Counted from the stretch's first letter, positions 24,729-33,785 are shown. The stretch is 64,000 bases of DNA from Acidimicrobiales bacterium (GCA_041394185.1 JAWKIQ010000004.1:248001-312000); one strand, 5' to 3'. The notes: generated from the letters alone by a model not told the origin. Numbers and translations are program-made.

Positions 24729-27023
24729 CTGGGCCAGCTCGCGGCGGATTCTCTGAGTGTCTTGAGCGACGATCTCGGCGGGGCTCAGGTCGTCGGTGAT
24801 GTCGATGGTGAGCTGATGGAACAGCCCCTCGAACGCGAACGGCGCCTGGTACTCGCCAGACACCGCCGAGCATCCATCGCGGCCGATGTCCATACCCGAC
24901 ATGGCTATGAACCTCAGCACGAACGGGATGTGAACCGGTTCTGAGCTGCCGGCCGGTGTGGTCAACACGAGCTCGCCACCGTTGTCGTGGCGGTCGAGGC
25001 GGGCCTCGACCGTGACCGGTTCGTTTCCGCCGGGCATGGCGACCCTGGCCACGTGGTGGGTGCCGAACAGGTTGTAGTCGAACACCAGCTGGTCGTCCTT
25101 CAAATACCAGGTGAAGCCGGTGTTCGAGGTTCCGAAGGCGGTCAACACGCCCTGTTCGGTTCCGTTCGGACGTTCGATGTCGGCCTTCATCACCCAGCTG
25201 CGGCCACCCATTGCTGGCGCCGCTTCTGTCGACAGCCGATCGACCGGCGGGAAGAACCGGTAGTGGTTCGACGCGTGGGGCGTACCCGGGCGCCGGTCGC
25301 GAAATGCCAAGCCGGTGACGTCGTCGTCCAGTGGCAACACGCCCAGTCGCTCGGCCTCGGACCACCACAGCTCGATCATCTCGGCCAGCTTGTCGGGCTC
25401 GGACTGGGCGAGGTCGTTGCACTCGGAGAAGTCTTCGGCGAGGTTGTAGAGCTCCCAGCGGTCTTCGTCGAAGGGCTTGCCGCGGCGGTGCCAAGTGACC
25501 GCCTTCCAGCCGTCGTTGACGATGCCACGGTGGCCGAACATCTCGAAGTATTGGGGCCCTCGGTCGGAGGCGGCGTCGGCGTCGTCGAAGCTGTACGCCA
25601 GCGAGGTTCCGGCGACGGGTAGCTGCTGGCGACCGCGGAACACTGCGGGTTGCTCGACCCCGACCAGTTCGAGGATGGTCGGGGCAATGTCGACCACGTG
25701 GTGGAACTGTCGACGTATGCCGCCGGCGTCACGGATGCGCTCGGGCCAGTGGATCACGAGCGGGTCGCGAACCCCGCCACCGTGGGTGTTCTGCTTGTAC
25801 CAACGCAGCGGGGTGTTACCCGCCTGGGCCCAACCCCACGGATAGTTGGTGTGCGAATGCGGGCCGCCGACCGTGTCGAGACGGTCGAGCAGGTTCTCGG
25901 CTGGCTCCTCGGGGTAGCCGTTGAAGAACCTCATCTCGTCGATGACGCCTGTGGCGAAGCCCTCCTGGCTGGCGCCGTTGTCAGACGTGACGATCAGGAT
26001 GGTGTTGTCGAGTTCCCCGATGGCTTCGAGGAAGTCGACCAACCGTCCGATCTGGGCGTCGGTGTGGTCGAGGAACGCAGCAAATGCCTCCTGCAGCCTG
26101 GCGGCGACAGCCCTCTGGGCGTCGGTCATTTCGTCCCAGGCTTCGACACCTCGGTTGCGAGGTGCCAGCTCGGTGCCCTCGGGCACTATCCCCATGTCGA
26201 GCTGGCGCTGGAACCATGCCGCCCTGGCCTCGTCCCAGCCGTCGTCGAAGCGGCCCCGATACTTGTCGAGGTAGGCCTGTGGCGCCTGGTGAGGCGAATG
26301 CGTGGCGCCCCACGCCAGGTAGGTGAAGAACGGGCGATCGGGCCGGATCGACTTGGACTCGCGAATGAACTGGATTGCGTGATCGGTGAGGTCCTCGGAG
26401 AGGTGGTAGCCCTCTTCGGGAGTGGCCGGCGGATCGATGGCGTGGTTGTCGTAGGTCAGCTCGGGATAGAACTGGTCGGTCTCGCCCTGCAGGAACCCAT
26501 AGAAGCGGTCGAACCCGCGACCGAGTGGCCAGTCGTCGAACGGGCCGGCCGGTGACGCTTCGGTCATCGGGCAGAGGTGCCACTTGCCAACAGCGAAGGT
26601 GGCGTAGCCGGCGTCGCCCAGCAGCTCTGCCATGGTGGCCGCGTTGTGGCTGATGCGGCCACGCATGTGTGGGAATCCGGTGTCGAAGTTCGAGATCGCC
26701 CTCATCCCCACGGTGTGGTGATTGCGACCTGTCAGCAGGGCGGCGCGTGTGGGCGAACACAGGGCGGTGGTGTGGAAGTTGGTGTATCGCAGGCCACCTG
26801 CGGCCAGGCGATCGATGTTGGGGGTGTCGATGGTCGAGCCGAAACAGCCGAAATGCGAGAAGCCGGCGTCGTCGAACAAGATCACGACGACGTTGGGCTT
26901 GCCCTCGAGGTCAGGGGCCTCGGGCCACCACGGTTGGGAGTCTTCGCGCAGCCGTCCTATGACCCCACCGAAGTCTTCGGCGCCCGGCATCGGGTTGGTG
27001 TCCTGGTGTCCAGAGTCGCTCAT
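24723..27023 (-). CDS. Arylsulfatase, type I (formylglycine-dependent)
   Basis: The 766-aa enzyme hydrolyses sulfate esters. Metal-site residues occur in VVVILFDDAGFSHFG (DD at about 51-52). The active-site motif is CSPTRAALLTGR, with Cys89 to be converted to formylglycine; the family consensus position after Pro is usually Ser, here Thr. A GRNHHTVGM segment follows directly. AVGKWHL carries the conserved Lys/His, and TSDNGAS the second metal-site Asp-Asn. Length and the C-terminal beta region fit large actinobacterial arylsulfatases. No signal peptide is visible, so it is probably cytoplasmic. A radical SAM sulfatase-maturase-like gene lies at 51.7 kb. It is divergent from the HpaB-type gene across a palindrome. 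Confidence 0.92.
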   Translation of the reverse strand: MSDSGHQDTNPMPGAEDFGGVIGRLREDSQPWWPEAPDLEGKPNVVVILFDDAGFSHFGCFGSTIDTPNIDRLAAGGLRYTNFHTTALCSPTRAALLTGRNHHTVGMRAISNFDTGFPHMRGRISHNAATMAELLGDAGYATFAVGKWHLCPMTEASPAGPFDDWPLGRGFDRFYGFLQGETDQFYPELTYDNHAIDPPATPEEGYHLSEDLTDHAIQFIRESKSIRPDRPFFTYLAWGATHSPHQAPQAYLDKYRGRFDDGWDEARAAWFQRQLDMGIVPEGTELAPRNRGVEAWDEMTDAQRAVAARLQEAFAAFLDHTDAQIGRLVDFLEAIGELDNTILIVTSDNGASQEGFATGVIDEMRFFNGYPEEPAENLLDRLDTVGGPHSHTNYPWGWAQAGNTPLRWYKQNTHGGGVRDPLVIHWPERIRDAGGIRRQFHHVVDIAPTILELVGVEQPAVFRGRQQLPVAGTSLAYSFDDADAASDRGPQYFEMFGHRGIVNDGWKAVTWHRRGKPFDEDRWELYNLAEDFSECNDLAQSEPDKLAEMIELWWSEAERLGVLPLDDDVTGLAFRDRRPGTPHASNHYRFFPPVDRLSTEAAPAMGGRSWVMKADIERPNGTEQGVLTAFGTSNTGFTWYLKDDQLVFDYNLFGTHHVARVAMPGGNEPVTVEARLDRHDNGGELVLTTPAGSSEPVHIPFVLRFIAMSGMDIGRDGCSAVSGEYQAPFAFEGLFHQLTIDITDDLSPAEIVAQDTQRIRRELAQQ

Positions 27024-27083
27024 GGGCCGACCATAACCAGCCGCCCACTTCGGTCTTCAATCGAGCCTCGGCTACGCTGTTCG

Positions 27084-27101
27084 CTGTAGTGATCACTACA
27101 G
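27084..27101. promoter_or_regulatory. Perfect 18-bp palindrome, candidate operator
   Basis: CTGTAGTGATCACTACAG is a perfect inverted repeat in the 106-bp divergent region between the sulfatase gene (start 27023) and the hydroxylase gene (start 27130). Its position and symmetry suggest a dimeric repressor site (TetR, GntR or MarR type) acting on one or both genes. No candidate regulator gene is adjacent. Confidence 0.55.
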
Positions 27102-27129
27102 AAACACGCCAACTCTGGAAGGACTTGGG

Positions 27130-28587
27130 ATGGGGGCTAGGACAGGCGCGCAATACCTGGAAGGGCTGGCCGACCGAGGTCGCGAGATCTGGGTCGAGGG
27201 CGAACGCGTCGACGATGTGGCGGCCCACCCCAAGCTCAGCGGCGCAGCCCGGTCGCTGGCCGCCTACTTCGACAGGCAGAACGATCACGCCGACCTGTGC
27301 TTGGTGCACGACCCCGACCTCGACGAGCCGGTCAGCGTCAGCCACATGGTGCCCAGGTCGAAGGAAGACCTGTTCGTACGTCACCGCGGGCTGGTGAAGC
27401 TGACCGAGGGTTCCATGGGAATCATGGGGCGCACGCCCGACTACATGAACATGAAGTTCTCGGCGTTTTGTGCCGCACCGTGGGTGTGGGCCGGCGAAGA
27501 CAACCGCAACGAACGGGGCGCCGCCAACATCGTCGATCTGCGGCGCCGACTGGCCGGCGACGACATCGCGTTGACCCACACGATCATCCAACCCAACAAC
27601 GACAAGCGCACCGACGCCAAGATCCTCGACAACAAGGTGACGGTGCGAAAGGTCGGCGAGACACCCGACGGCATCATCGTTCGTGGTGCCAGGGTGTTGG
27701 CGACTCTGGCACCGTTCGCAGACGAGCAGGCTGTGTACCCCGCACTGCCGCTGCCTCCCGGGGCCGACGACTACGCCGTGTCGTTCGTCATTCCGCTGGA
27801 CACGCCGGGGCTCAAGTTCTGGTGCCGCGACAGCTTCTCGGCGCCCTGGTCGCAGCGCCACGACAAGCCGATCTCGGCTCGCTACGACGAACAGGACGCG
27901 TTCTGCGTTTTCGACGATGTGCTGGTGCCGTGGGATCGGGTGCTGATCGACGGAGACGTCGACATCTACAACTCGATTCGCCAGACCCAGTACGCAATCC
28001 ACATGACCACCCAGTCGACGATTCGCGCTCTCACCAAGCTCGAGTTCGCCTATGGGCTGGCCACACGCATGGCCGAGATCATCGGTGACCACTCGCCTGC
28101 GACCAACGACATGTTGGGCGAGATCGCCTGCTACGTGCAGACGACCCGCAATGCCGTCGAGCTGTCGATCGAGCAGGGTTGGGAGCGCGAGCGCGACGGC
28201 ATGTGGTTTCCCAATGGGCGCTGCCTCGACCCCATGCGTGCCCTTCTGGCCACCTGGATGCCCCGCGTTCAAGAGATCATGACCCTGATAGGCAGCCACA
28301 ATCTGTTGACCACACCCAGTGCGTCGCAGTTCGATAACCCGGGCGATCGCCCCCTTATCGACGAGACCCTGTTCGGCGCCAACGATGTGGCCGCCGACGA
28401 ACGGTCGGCAGTGTTCCGCCTGGCCTGGGATTTCATCGGATCTGGCCTCGCCGGCCGCGGGTTCCTGTACGAGCGCTTCTATCTGACCTCGGCGACGCGC
28501 AACCGTCAGACGTTGCACCTGGCGCTGTCAGATCGCCAACGGCCGGCCGCCCTGGTCGACGAGATGCTTGCGCTGGCGCGAAGCTGA
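27130..28587 (+). CDS. 4-hydroxyphenylacetate 3-hydroxylase family (HpaB-like) monooxygenase
   Basis: The 485-aa product is an HpaB/PvcC-type flavin monooxygenase that uses FADH2 supplied by a separate reductase to hydroxylate phenols. It starts RTGAQYLEGLADRGREIWVEG as in the family. It then has HRGLVKLTEGSMGIMGRTPDYMN (the FAD/substrate region), THTIIQPNNDKR, VRGARVLATLAPFADE, DAFCVFDDVLVPWDRV and FDNPGDRPLIDETLFG. The natural substrate is not evident. GGAAGGA lies about six bases before the ATG. A nitroreductase-family flavoprotein follows four bases after the stop and could be a functional partner. Confidence 0.9.
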   Translation: MGARTGAQYLEGLADRGREIWVEGERVDDVAAHPKLSGAARSLAAYFDRQNDHADLCLVHDPDLDEPVSVSHMVPRSKEDLFVRHRGLVKLTEGSMGIMGRTPDYMNMKFSAFCAAPWVWAGEDNRNERGAANIVDLRRRLAGDDIALTHTIIQPNNDKRTDAKILDNKVTVRKVGETPDGIIVRGARVLATLAPFADEQAVYPALPLPPGADDYAVSFVIPLDTPGLKFWCRDSFSAPWSQRHDKPISARYDEQDAFCVFDDVLVPWDRVLIDGDVDIYNSIRQTQYAIHMTTQSTIRALTKLEFAYGLATRMAEIIGDHSPATNDMLGEIACYVQTTRNAVELSIEQGWERERDGMWFPNGRCLDPMRALLATWMPRVQEIMTLIGSHNLLTTPSASQFDNPGDRPLIDETLFGANDVAADERSAVFRLAWDFIGSGLAGRGFLYERFYLTSATRNRQTLHLALSDRQRPAALVDEMLALARS

Positions 28588-28591
28588 GCTG

Positions 28592-29251
28592 GTGAATTCC
28601 GACGAACAGTCCGAAACCGCCCCTGTCAGGCTGGACCCGCCCGCAGAGCTGTCCATGGCGTTGGGCGAGGCCATGTTCACCCAGAGGGCCATCCGCAGAT
28701 TCGACCCGCAGCGACCCATCTCAGATCAACAGCTGAGGCTGGTGCTGGACGCGGCCACCAAGGCTCCGACGGGTGCCAACATCCAGCCGGTGCGGCCGCT
28801 GGTGATACGCGACCGCGAACTGATCAGACGATTCGGTGCGCTGTATCACGAGGCGTGGTGGGCAAAACGTGCCGACGCCTACGGGTGGGAGCCCGATCAA
28901 GAGCTGCCCGTCGACTCGCCCTATGTGATGCCGGCTCTGCTGGCCTCCGAGATGGTCGACGCGCCGGTTGTGGTGTTGTTCTGGTCGACGGGTGCCCCCG
29001 GCAACTCTGTGTTCCCGGCAGTGCAGAACATGATGCTGGCGGCCAGGGCCCTGGGCATCGGCTCGGTTCTGACCACGCTGCATCCGTCGGTGATGAGCCG
29101 GGTGCACGAGATGTTCGATGTGCCTGCCGATGTCAGGTTCCACTGCTGTGTGCCGCTGGGCTACCCGAGGGGAGCCTTTGGCACCACTCAGCGTTTGCCC
29201 AGCAGTGTCACCACCAACTGGAACCGGTGGGGCCAGAGCCCGCCCTGGTAG
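28592..29251 (+). CDS. Nitroreductase family protein
   Basis: The 219-aa FMN-dependent oxidoreductase has the family N-terminal motif TQRAIRRFDPQRPISD (about 30-45), LVLDAATKAPTGANIQPVRPLV (about 49-70) and FPAVQNMMLAARALGIGSVLTT (about 146-167). The C-terminus VPLGYPRGAFG is also standard. Family members reduce nitro groups, quinones or flavins with NAD(P)H. I use the GTG at 28592, which follows the upstream stop by four bases; an ATG further in is possible. Position behind the HpaB-type monooxygenase suggests a joint role, perhaps supplying reduced flavin, though this is inference. Confidence 0.85.
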   Translation: MNSDEQSETAPVRLDPPAELSMALGEAMFTQRAIRRFDPQRPISDQQLRLVLDAATKAPTGANIQPVRPLVIRDRELIRRFGALYHEAWWAKRADAYGWEPDQELPVDSPYVMPALLASEMVDAPVVVLFWSTGAPGNSVFPAVQNMMLAARALGIGSVLTTLHPSVMSRVHEMFDVPADVRFHCCVPLGYPRGAFGTTQRLPSSVTTNWNRWGQSPPW

Positions 29252-29273
29252 CGGCACACCCCTTGGTGTGGGG

Positions 29274-30128
29274 TCACGGGAACACCACCGTTTTGTCGGC
29301 GACGCGCATGATGCGGTCTTCGGCCCAGGCCTTGACCGCCCGCGACAACACCAGGCGCTCGATGTCTTGGCCCAGCTCGACCAGCTGACCGGCGGTATGG
29401 GTGTGGTTCACCCTTGCCACCTCTTGCTCGATGATGGGGCCCTCGTCGAGGTCGGCAGTGACGAAGTGGGCGGTGGCTCCGACCAGCTTGACCCCTCGAG
29501 CGTGGGCCTGGTGATAGGGCTTGGCGCCCTTGAACCCGGGCAGGAACGAGTGGTGGATGTTGATGGCTCGTCCGTCGAGAAACGCACACAGATCGTCGGA
29601 GAGAATCTGCATATAGCGCGCCAGCACCACCAGGTCGATGCGGTGGGCCTCGACCAGTTCGCGAATCTGGGCCTCTTGGGTCGGCTTCGTGTCGTTGGTG
29701 ACCGGCAGGTGCACGAACTCGATGCCATAGCGGTCGACAGCGGGGCGGCAGTCGGGGTGGTTGGACACCACCAGCGGGATGTCTACGTCGAGCATCCCGG
29801 CACGCCAGCGATACAGCAGATCGACGAGGCAGTGGTCGAACTTGGACACCATGATGAGCACGCGCGGACGCTGGGCCCGCGGCCTGACCCGCAGCTGGGC
29901 TCCGTCGCCGGCAATGTCGCCGATGCGCCGATCGACGGCGGCGTGAATGGCTGCGGAGTCGTCTCCGGGCGTCGCGACGATGGTGCGCATGCAGAACGTG
30001 TTGGTGTCTGGGTCGGTGAATTGGGCGTTCTCGACGATGTTGCCGTGGACGTCGAGCAGCCCGCCGGTCACGGCATGCACCAGGCCCGGCTTGTCGTCGC
30101 AGATGAGGGTGAGGATGTGGTCGGTCAT
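29274..30128 (-). CDS. purU: Formyltetrahydrofolate deformylase PurU
   Basis: PurU hydrolyses 10-formyltetrahydrofolate to formate and tetrahydrofolate, balancing one-carbon pools. The 284-aa product has an N-terminal ACT regulatory domain (residues 4-80, LTLICDDKPGLVHAVTGGL) and a formyltransferase-type catalytic domain from about residue 88 (RVLIMVSKFDHCLVDLLYR). The catalytic Asn-His-Asp triad is Asn190 and His192 in NIHHSFLPGFKGAKPY and Asp226 in TADLDEGPII. Length is as expected. It is convergent with the nitroreductase gene and follows the HNH gene on the same strand. Release of formate links it to demethylation pathways, but no such genes are adjacent. Confidence 0.95.
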   Translation of the reverse strand: MTDHILTLICDDKPGLVHAVTGGLLDVHGNIVENAQFTDPDTNTFCMRTIVATPGDDSAAIHAAVDRRIGDIAGDGAQLRVRPRAQRPRVLIMVSKFDHCLVDLLYRWRAGMLDVDIPLVVSNHPDCRPAVDRYGIEFVHLPVTNDTKPTQEAQIRELVEAHRIDLVVLARYMQILSDDLCAFLDGRAINIHHSFLPGFKGAKPYHQAHARGVKLVGATAHFVTADLDEGPIIEQEVARVNHTHTAGQLVELGQDIERLVLSRAVKAWAEDRIMRVADKTVVFP

Positions 30129-30152
30129 GGGTACGGGCGAGGGTAGTTGGCT

Positions 30153-31529
30153 CTAGCCGCCAGCAGCCGCGGGGGAGTACTGGGTCTGCGATTTAGTGGC
30201 ACCCGAGGGCAGCGGGTTGGTCCATCGGTCGACGAGCCGGTTGGTGTGTCGCTGGACCAACATCCACTCGCCCGGCGCCTCGCCCACCTTCAATCGACAA
30301 CCCATCTGGTGCAGACGCTGGTGATGGAACGGGCAGAGCAGGGCCAGGTTGGCCAGATCCGTGAGGCCACCGTCCTCCCACTCGATGAGGTGATGTGCGT
30401 CGCACCCTGCGGCCGAGCGGCCGCAGCCGTCCCAAATGCAGAATCCATCGCGAATCGCCAGAGCGAGCCGCTGGACCTCATTGGCATGGCGGCTGCTGCG
30501 TCCGAGATCGAGCCGATGGGTTTCGCAATCGACCATCCAGACGAACAGCTCGGCCTTGTTGGCCAGCAGCTCGAACCACCGAGCGACCGGAACCGGATCG
30601 CCGCCCGTCGTGCGTGCACCAGACGAATCGAGCACCAGGTGAGCTGCAGACTTCTTCGACTTACCCGGGTTGAGGAGCAGGTCGGCGAAGGCATCGGCCC
30701 GGCGCTGACCCGGACTTCGAGAATCGTTGTCGTGCATGCCGTAACGCTTGCGGCGCGCCCCTGGCGCCGACTGTGATTTGTCGTTCCGATGCCATTGGCT
30801 GCGGTTGGCGGCCTCGAGTTTGTCGGCTATCTGGCTGCCGGTGACCGGGTCGGTCTTCAGGTAGAACCAGTAGCACCCGTCGTCGTCGATGCCCCAGCCG
30901 GCGACTCGCAGGCGGCGCTGTCGTTCGTGGCGGGCCTCTGGCTCCAGCTCGTCGTGTTCGCGCTGGGCCCGGCGGATCAGCTGCCTTGTCGTATCGGCCG
31001 AACCGCAGGCGATTGCCTCGTCGAGCAGCCGAGCGACAACGGCCTCGGGCAGATCGCACTGGGTCAGCAGGTCGGCCTGTTCGATGTTGATCAGCCCCGC
31101 GTCGAGGGCGGCAGCGACGAACGGGAACCTGGACAGCAGCGCTGCACGCTTCTGGGTCTCGATGCGTTCGCGGGTTGAAGGCTCGGGCGCTGGCGGCTCG
31201 CTGTCGGCATCCGGCTTGCTGTCGGCATCGGGCTTGGTGTCGGGCTCGGTTGCAGGCGCGGGCGGCTCGCTGTCGGCATCTGGCTCGGGTTCGGGGTCGG
31301 AGAGGTCGGGCCCCTGGTGTTGGCGCAGACGTTCGACGACGCGAGTGAGTGTGGCCTCGTAGCCACCGAGCCTGGCCCGCGCCCTGCGGCACGCGCCGAG
31401 CCTCTGCTCGACCTCGCTCAACTGGAGCAACTCGAGGTCGCTCTCGGCCAGCACGTGGACTCCGACGAGTCTGGCCCCAGCCGCCTGTGCGTTTGTTCTC
31501 TCCACCACATCCGGCATTGTATCGAACAT
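30153..31529 (-). CDS. DUF222/HNH endonuclease (13E12 family), SOS-controlled
   Basis: The product (458 aa from the ATG at 31529) has a DUF222 region in two parts split by a Pro/Asp/Glu-rich repetitive linker (about residues 75-120, with DADSEPPAP repeats). A C-terminal HNH nuclease domain has CIWDGCGRSAAGCDAHHL, then LANLALLCPFHHQRLH. These 13E12-type proteins are common and multicopy in actinobacteria; their role is unresolved, possibly DNA cleavage linked to mobility or repair. The SOS box and promoter at 31516-31544 overlap the annotated start. Transcription would then begin near 31508, so the true start is more likely the GTG at 31508 or 31505 on a leaderless mRNA. Confidence 0.88.
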   Translation of the reverse strand: MFDTMPDVVERTNAQAAGARLVGVHVLAESDLELLQLSEVEQRLGACRRARARLGGYEATLTRVVERLRQHQGPDLSDPEPEPDADSEPPAPATEPDTKPDADSKPDADSEPPAPEPSTRERIETQKRAALLSRFPFVAAALDAGLINIEQADLLTQCDLPEAVVARLLDEAIACGSADTTRQLIRRAQREHDELEPEARHERQRRLRVAGWGIDDDGCYWFYLKTDPVTGSQIADKLEAANRSQWHRNDKSQSAPGARRKRYGMHDNDSRSPGQRRADAFADLLLNPGKSKKSAAHLVLDSSGARTTGGDPVPVARWFELLANKAELFVWMVDCETHRLDLGRSSRHANEVQRLALAIRDGFCIWDGCGRSAAGCDAHHLIEWEDGGLTDLANLALLCPFHHQRLHQMGCRLKVGEAPGEWMLVQRHTNRLVDRWTNPLPSGATKSQTQYSPAAAGG

Positions 31530-31544
31530 ATGTTCGACCAACAA
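31516..31544 (-). promoter_or_regulatory. Sigma-A-type promoter with embedded LexA (SOS) box
   Basis: On the minus strand TTGTTG (31544-31539) and TACAAT (31521-31516) are spaced by exactly 17 bp. That spacer holds TCGAACATATGTTCGA (31537-31522), a perfect 16-bp palindrome matching the actinobacterial LexA site TCGAAC-N4-GTTCGA. LexA bound there would block RNA polymerase. The expected transcript start is near 31508, at an in-frame GTG of the HNH gene. Confidence 0.75.
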
Positions 31545-31551
31545 CACCAGC

Positions 31552-32793
31552 TCAGGGTTCGTCGGGGATTTCTGGCTCGGGGTGGCGATCGATGGGTGTC
31601 CAGCGCAGGTCGGCGCCACCCTCGTTGACCGGCGCTGTGCCGCGCAGCCGAAGCCGTGCCAGCGCCACCAAACTCAGCGACGACACCCCGACGACGATCC
31701 AGGTCAGGTCTTCGCCGACCTCGCCATACAGGGCGGCCGCCGGGAACGAAGACAGGCCGGCACTCAAGACCTCGACGGCGCCCATGAGCCCCAGGGCGGC
31801 TGCCTGGCGAACCTCGGGGACCGAGCGCGACACGGCGATCTGGGCCGCCACGAACCCGAAGCCCTCGGCGAAACCGGCAACCGCCATGACCGCGGCCGGG
31901 CCGAACACCCCGGGGACGAATCCGTAGAACATCGTCGACACGGCCACCACGCTGATGCCGACCGTCGCCACCAGCGGTGGGCCAACTCGATCTGCGGTGC
32001 GACCAGCCATCGGGCTGACTATCGCTATGGGCGCCGCCAGCACCGTGAAGGCGATGCCGGTCTGGAAGGTCGTTCCGCCCCGGTCGCTGAACATCAGTGG
32101 GATGACGGACTCGAAGGCTCCGATGGTCAGGAAGTAGCTGGCGACGAACAGCAGAGCGCCCTGGAGGCGCCTGATCTTCAGCAGGTCGAACGATGATCGG
32201 CGCTGCTGGGTGTCGATGGCCCCGCGGTCGGCCGGGAGTCGCAGCGCCATCGGCGCCAGCCCTGCCACAGCCAGGCCGAACACCAGGAAGGGCAGTCTCA
32301 AGCCCCCGATCTCGGCCAGAGCCGCAGCCGCGATGGGGCCGACCATGAAGCCGACGATCTCGCCGACGACCAGCCGCCCCAGGTTCTCGCCGACCCGCTC
32401 GGGGTCGAGAACCGTCGCAGCCCGTCGGATGCCCGGAATCGCTATGCCTCCGCCGAACCCCAGTGCGGCGCGGGCCACCATCCACCAGCCGAGCTGGTCG
32501 ACGAACACCATCGTCAACAGCGCCGCGGCAGTGATCGCCAACCCGACTGTTGCCATGGTTCTGGCATGGCCACGATCGGCGTGGTGGGCGAAGCCGACCT
32601 GGGCGCAGAACGAGGCGAGAAACCCCGCGGCAACGACGATTCCGACCCCGCCCTCCGAGAACCCGAGCTGGTCGCGCAGCTCGCCCATGACCGTGACGAT
32701 GCCCGCGATGGACGCCGAGACCAGCCCGAAGATGATCTGGTAGGGCAGCAGTTCTCGGGCCGGCGACCGGTATGGCTGATCGGCCGGTGTCAT
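31552..32793 (-). CDS. MFS transporter
   Basis: The 413-aa product has about twelve hydrophobic segments. The loop between segments 2 and 3 carries HHADRGHARTMA, a variant of the G-x-x-x-D-R-x-G-R-R motif, and a second copy reads GRTADRVGPP in the C-half. The central loop (about residues 185-205) separates two six-helix halves. Substrate is unknown. The start overlaps the stop of the LysR-type gene by 4 nt, so the two are co-transcribed, suggesting the transporter serves the LysR-regulated pathway. The SOS promoter of the HNH gene begins eight bases after its stop. Confidence 0.87.
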   Translation of the reverse strand: MTPADQPYRSPARELLPYQIIFGLVSASIAGIVTVMGELRDQLGFSEGGVGIVVAAGFLASFCAQVGFAHHADRGHARTMATVGLAITAAALLTMVFVDQLGWWMVARAALGFGGGIAIPGIRRAATVLDPERVGENLGRLVVGEIVGFMVGPIAAAALAEIGGLRLPFLVFGLAVAGLAPMALRLPADRGAIDTQQRRSSFDLLKIRRLQGALLFVASYFLTIGAFESVIPLMFSDRGGTTFQTGIAFTVLAAPIAIVSPMAGRTADRVGPPLVATVGISVVAVSTMFYGFVPGVFGPAAVMAVAGFAEGFGFVAAQIAVSRSVPEVRQAAALGLMGAVEVLSAGLSSFPAAALYGEVGEDLTWIVVGVSSLSLVALARLRLRGTAPVNEGGADLRWTPIDRHPEPEIPDEP

Positions 32794-33746
32794 CGACCGC
32801 CTATCCGTTGGATCAGGTGAGACGTGATCCGGTCGATGAAGTCCGAGACCGGTGGTGACAGCCGGGCTCCGGAGCGGGTGATGAGCGCAAACGTGTCGTG
32901 CAGTGGGGGGTCGAACGGCACGGCGCTCAGCCGGCTGTCCAGCGAAGAAACGAGCACCGACGGCGCGTAGGTGTCTCCGAGACCCCGGGCGGCGAGGGCC
33001 AGGGCGGTCTCGGCCGCGTCGACCTCGATTCGTGGTTCGATGCGAAGGCCGGCGGTCTGGGCCCTGGTGCTCAGCTGGGTTCTGGTCGGGTCTGCATTGC
33101 CCGAAGACGCCTCGTACAGAATGAACGCGCGCTCAGCCACGTCATCGATGGTGGCGGGCCTGGTGGTGTGAGCTGGCTCGGCCGAGACGTAGAACACCTC
33201 GCTGGTGGCGATGGGCGTCACCGTCAGGCCGACCTCGTTGATGGGTAGGGCCACCACCGCTGCATCGAGGTTGCCCGAGCGCACGGCCTGCGCGGTGGCC
33301 GAGCTGTTTCGGGCCTCTATGCGCAGGTTCGCCCCAGGGTGATCTTCGAAGAATCGGGCGATGAGCTCTTCGATGCCATATTGGTGCGGCCACCCGAAGG
33401 TGCCGAACGCAACCCTGGCCTGGTCCGGGTCGGACGAGGACGAGATGGCGGCTGCAGCGAGTTTGGACGAATCGATGACCCTGCGGGCGTGGGCCTCGAA
33501 TTCGATGGCTGCAAGGGTTGGGCGCACTCCGCGTGCCTGGCGGATGAAAAGCTCTTGCCCGACCGCGCGCTCGAGCCGTTGTATCTGTTCGGCGACGGCG
33601 GGCTGAGAAACCCCCAGAGCCTCGGCTGCCGAGGTGAACGAACCCCTCTCGAAGGCCGCCAGGAAGTATTCGAGCTGGGACAACGTGAAGTTGATCGGCT
33701 GGAGATTCAAGGGATAACCAAACCCTGTATAACTTCGAAGAAACAC
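32790..33746 (-). CDS. LysR-type transcriptional regulator
   Basis: The product has a LysR winged helix-turn-helix (about residues 20-80: LSQLEYFLAAFERGSFTSAA, then LGVSQPAVAEQIQRLERAVG, then LFIRQARGVRPT). A periplasmic-binding-protein-like effector domain of about 200 residues follows. The N-terminus is longer than usual. The GTG at 33746 gives 318 aa, while a TTG at 33710 gives a family-typical start; neither has a clear ribosome binding site. It is divergent from the six-gene SDR-to-permease operon, with an inverted repeat in the gap. It probably activates that operon in response to a pathway intermediate and controls itself. Confidence 0.88.
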   Translation of the reverse strand: MFLRSYTGFGYPLNLQPINFTLSQLEYFLAAFERGSFTSAAEALGVSQPAVAEQIQRLERAVGQELFIRQARGVRPTLAAIEFEAHARRVIDSSKLAAAAISSSSDPDQARVAFGTFGWPHQYGIEELIARFFEDHPGANLRIEARNSSATAQAVRSGNLDAAVVALPINEVGLTVTPIATSEVFYVSAEPAHTTRPATIDDVAERAFILYEASSGNADPTRTQLSTRAQTAGLRIEPRIEVDAAETALALAARGLGDTYAPSVLVSSLDSRLSAVPFDPPLHDTFALITRSGARLSPPVSDFIDRITSHLIQRIGGR

Positions 33747-33769
33747 AACCTAGCACGATGCATAGGTTG
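33746..33769. promoter_or_regulatory. Inverted repeat between LysR gene and divergent operon
   Basis: CAACCTA (33746-33752) and TAGGTTG (33763-33769) are perfect inverted arms with a 10-bp spacer. They lie in the short gap between the LysR gene and the SDR gene that starts at 33786. This is the usual place for a LysR recognition site, though it is not an exact T-N11-A motif. Its overlap with the GTG at 33746 favours the later TTG start for the regulator. Confidence 0.5.
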
Positions 33770-33785
33770 GGAATAATCTTCCGGA

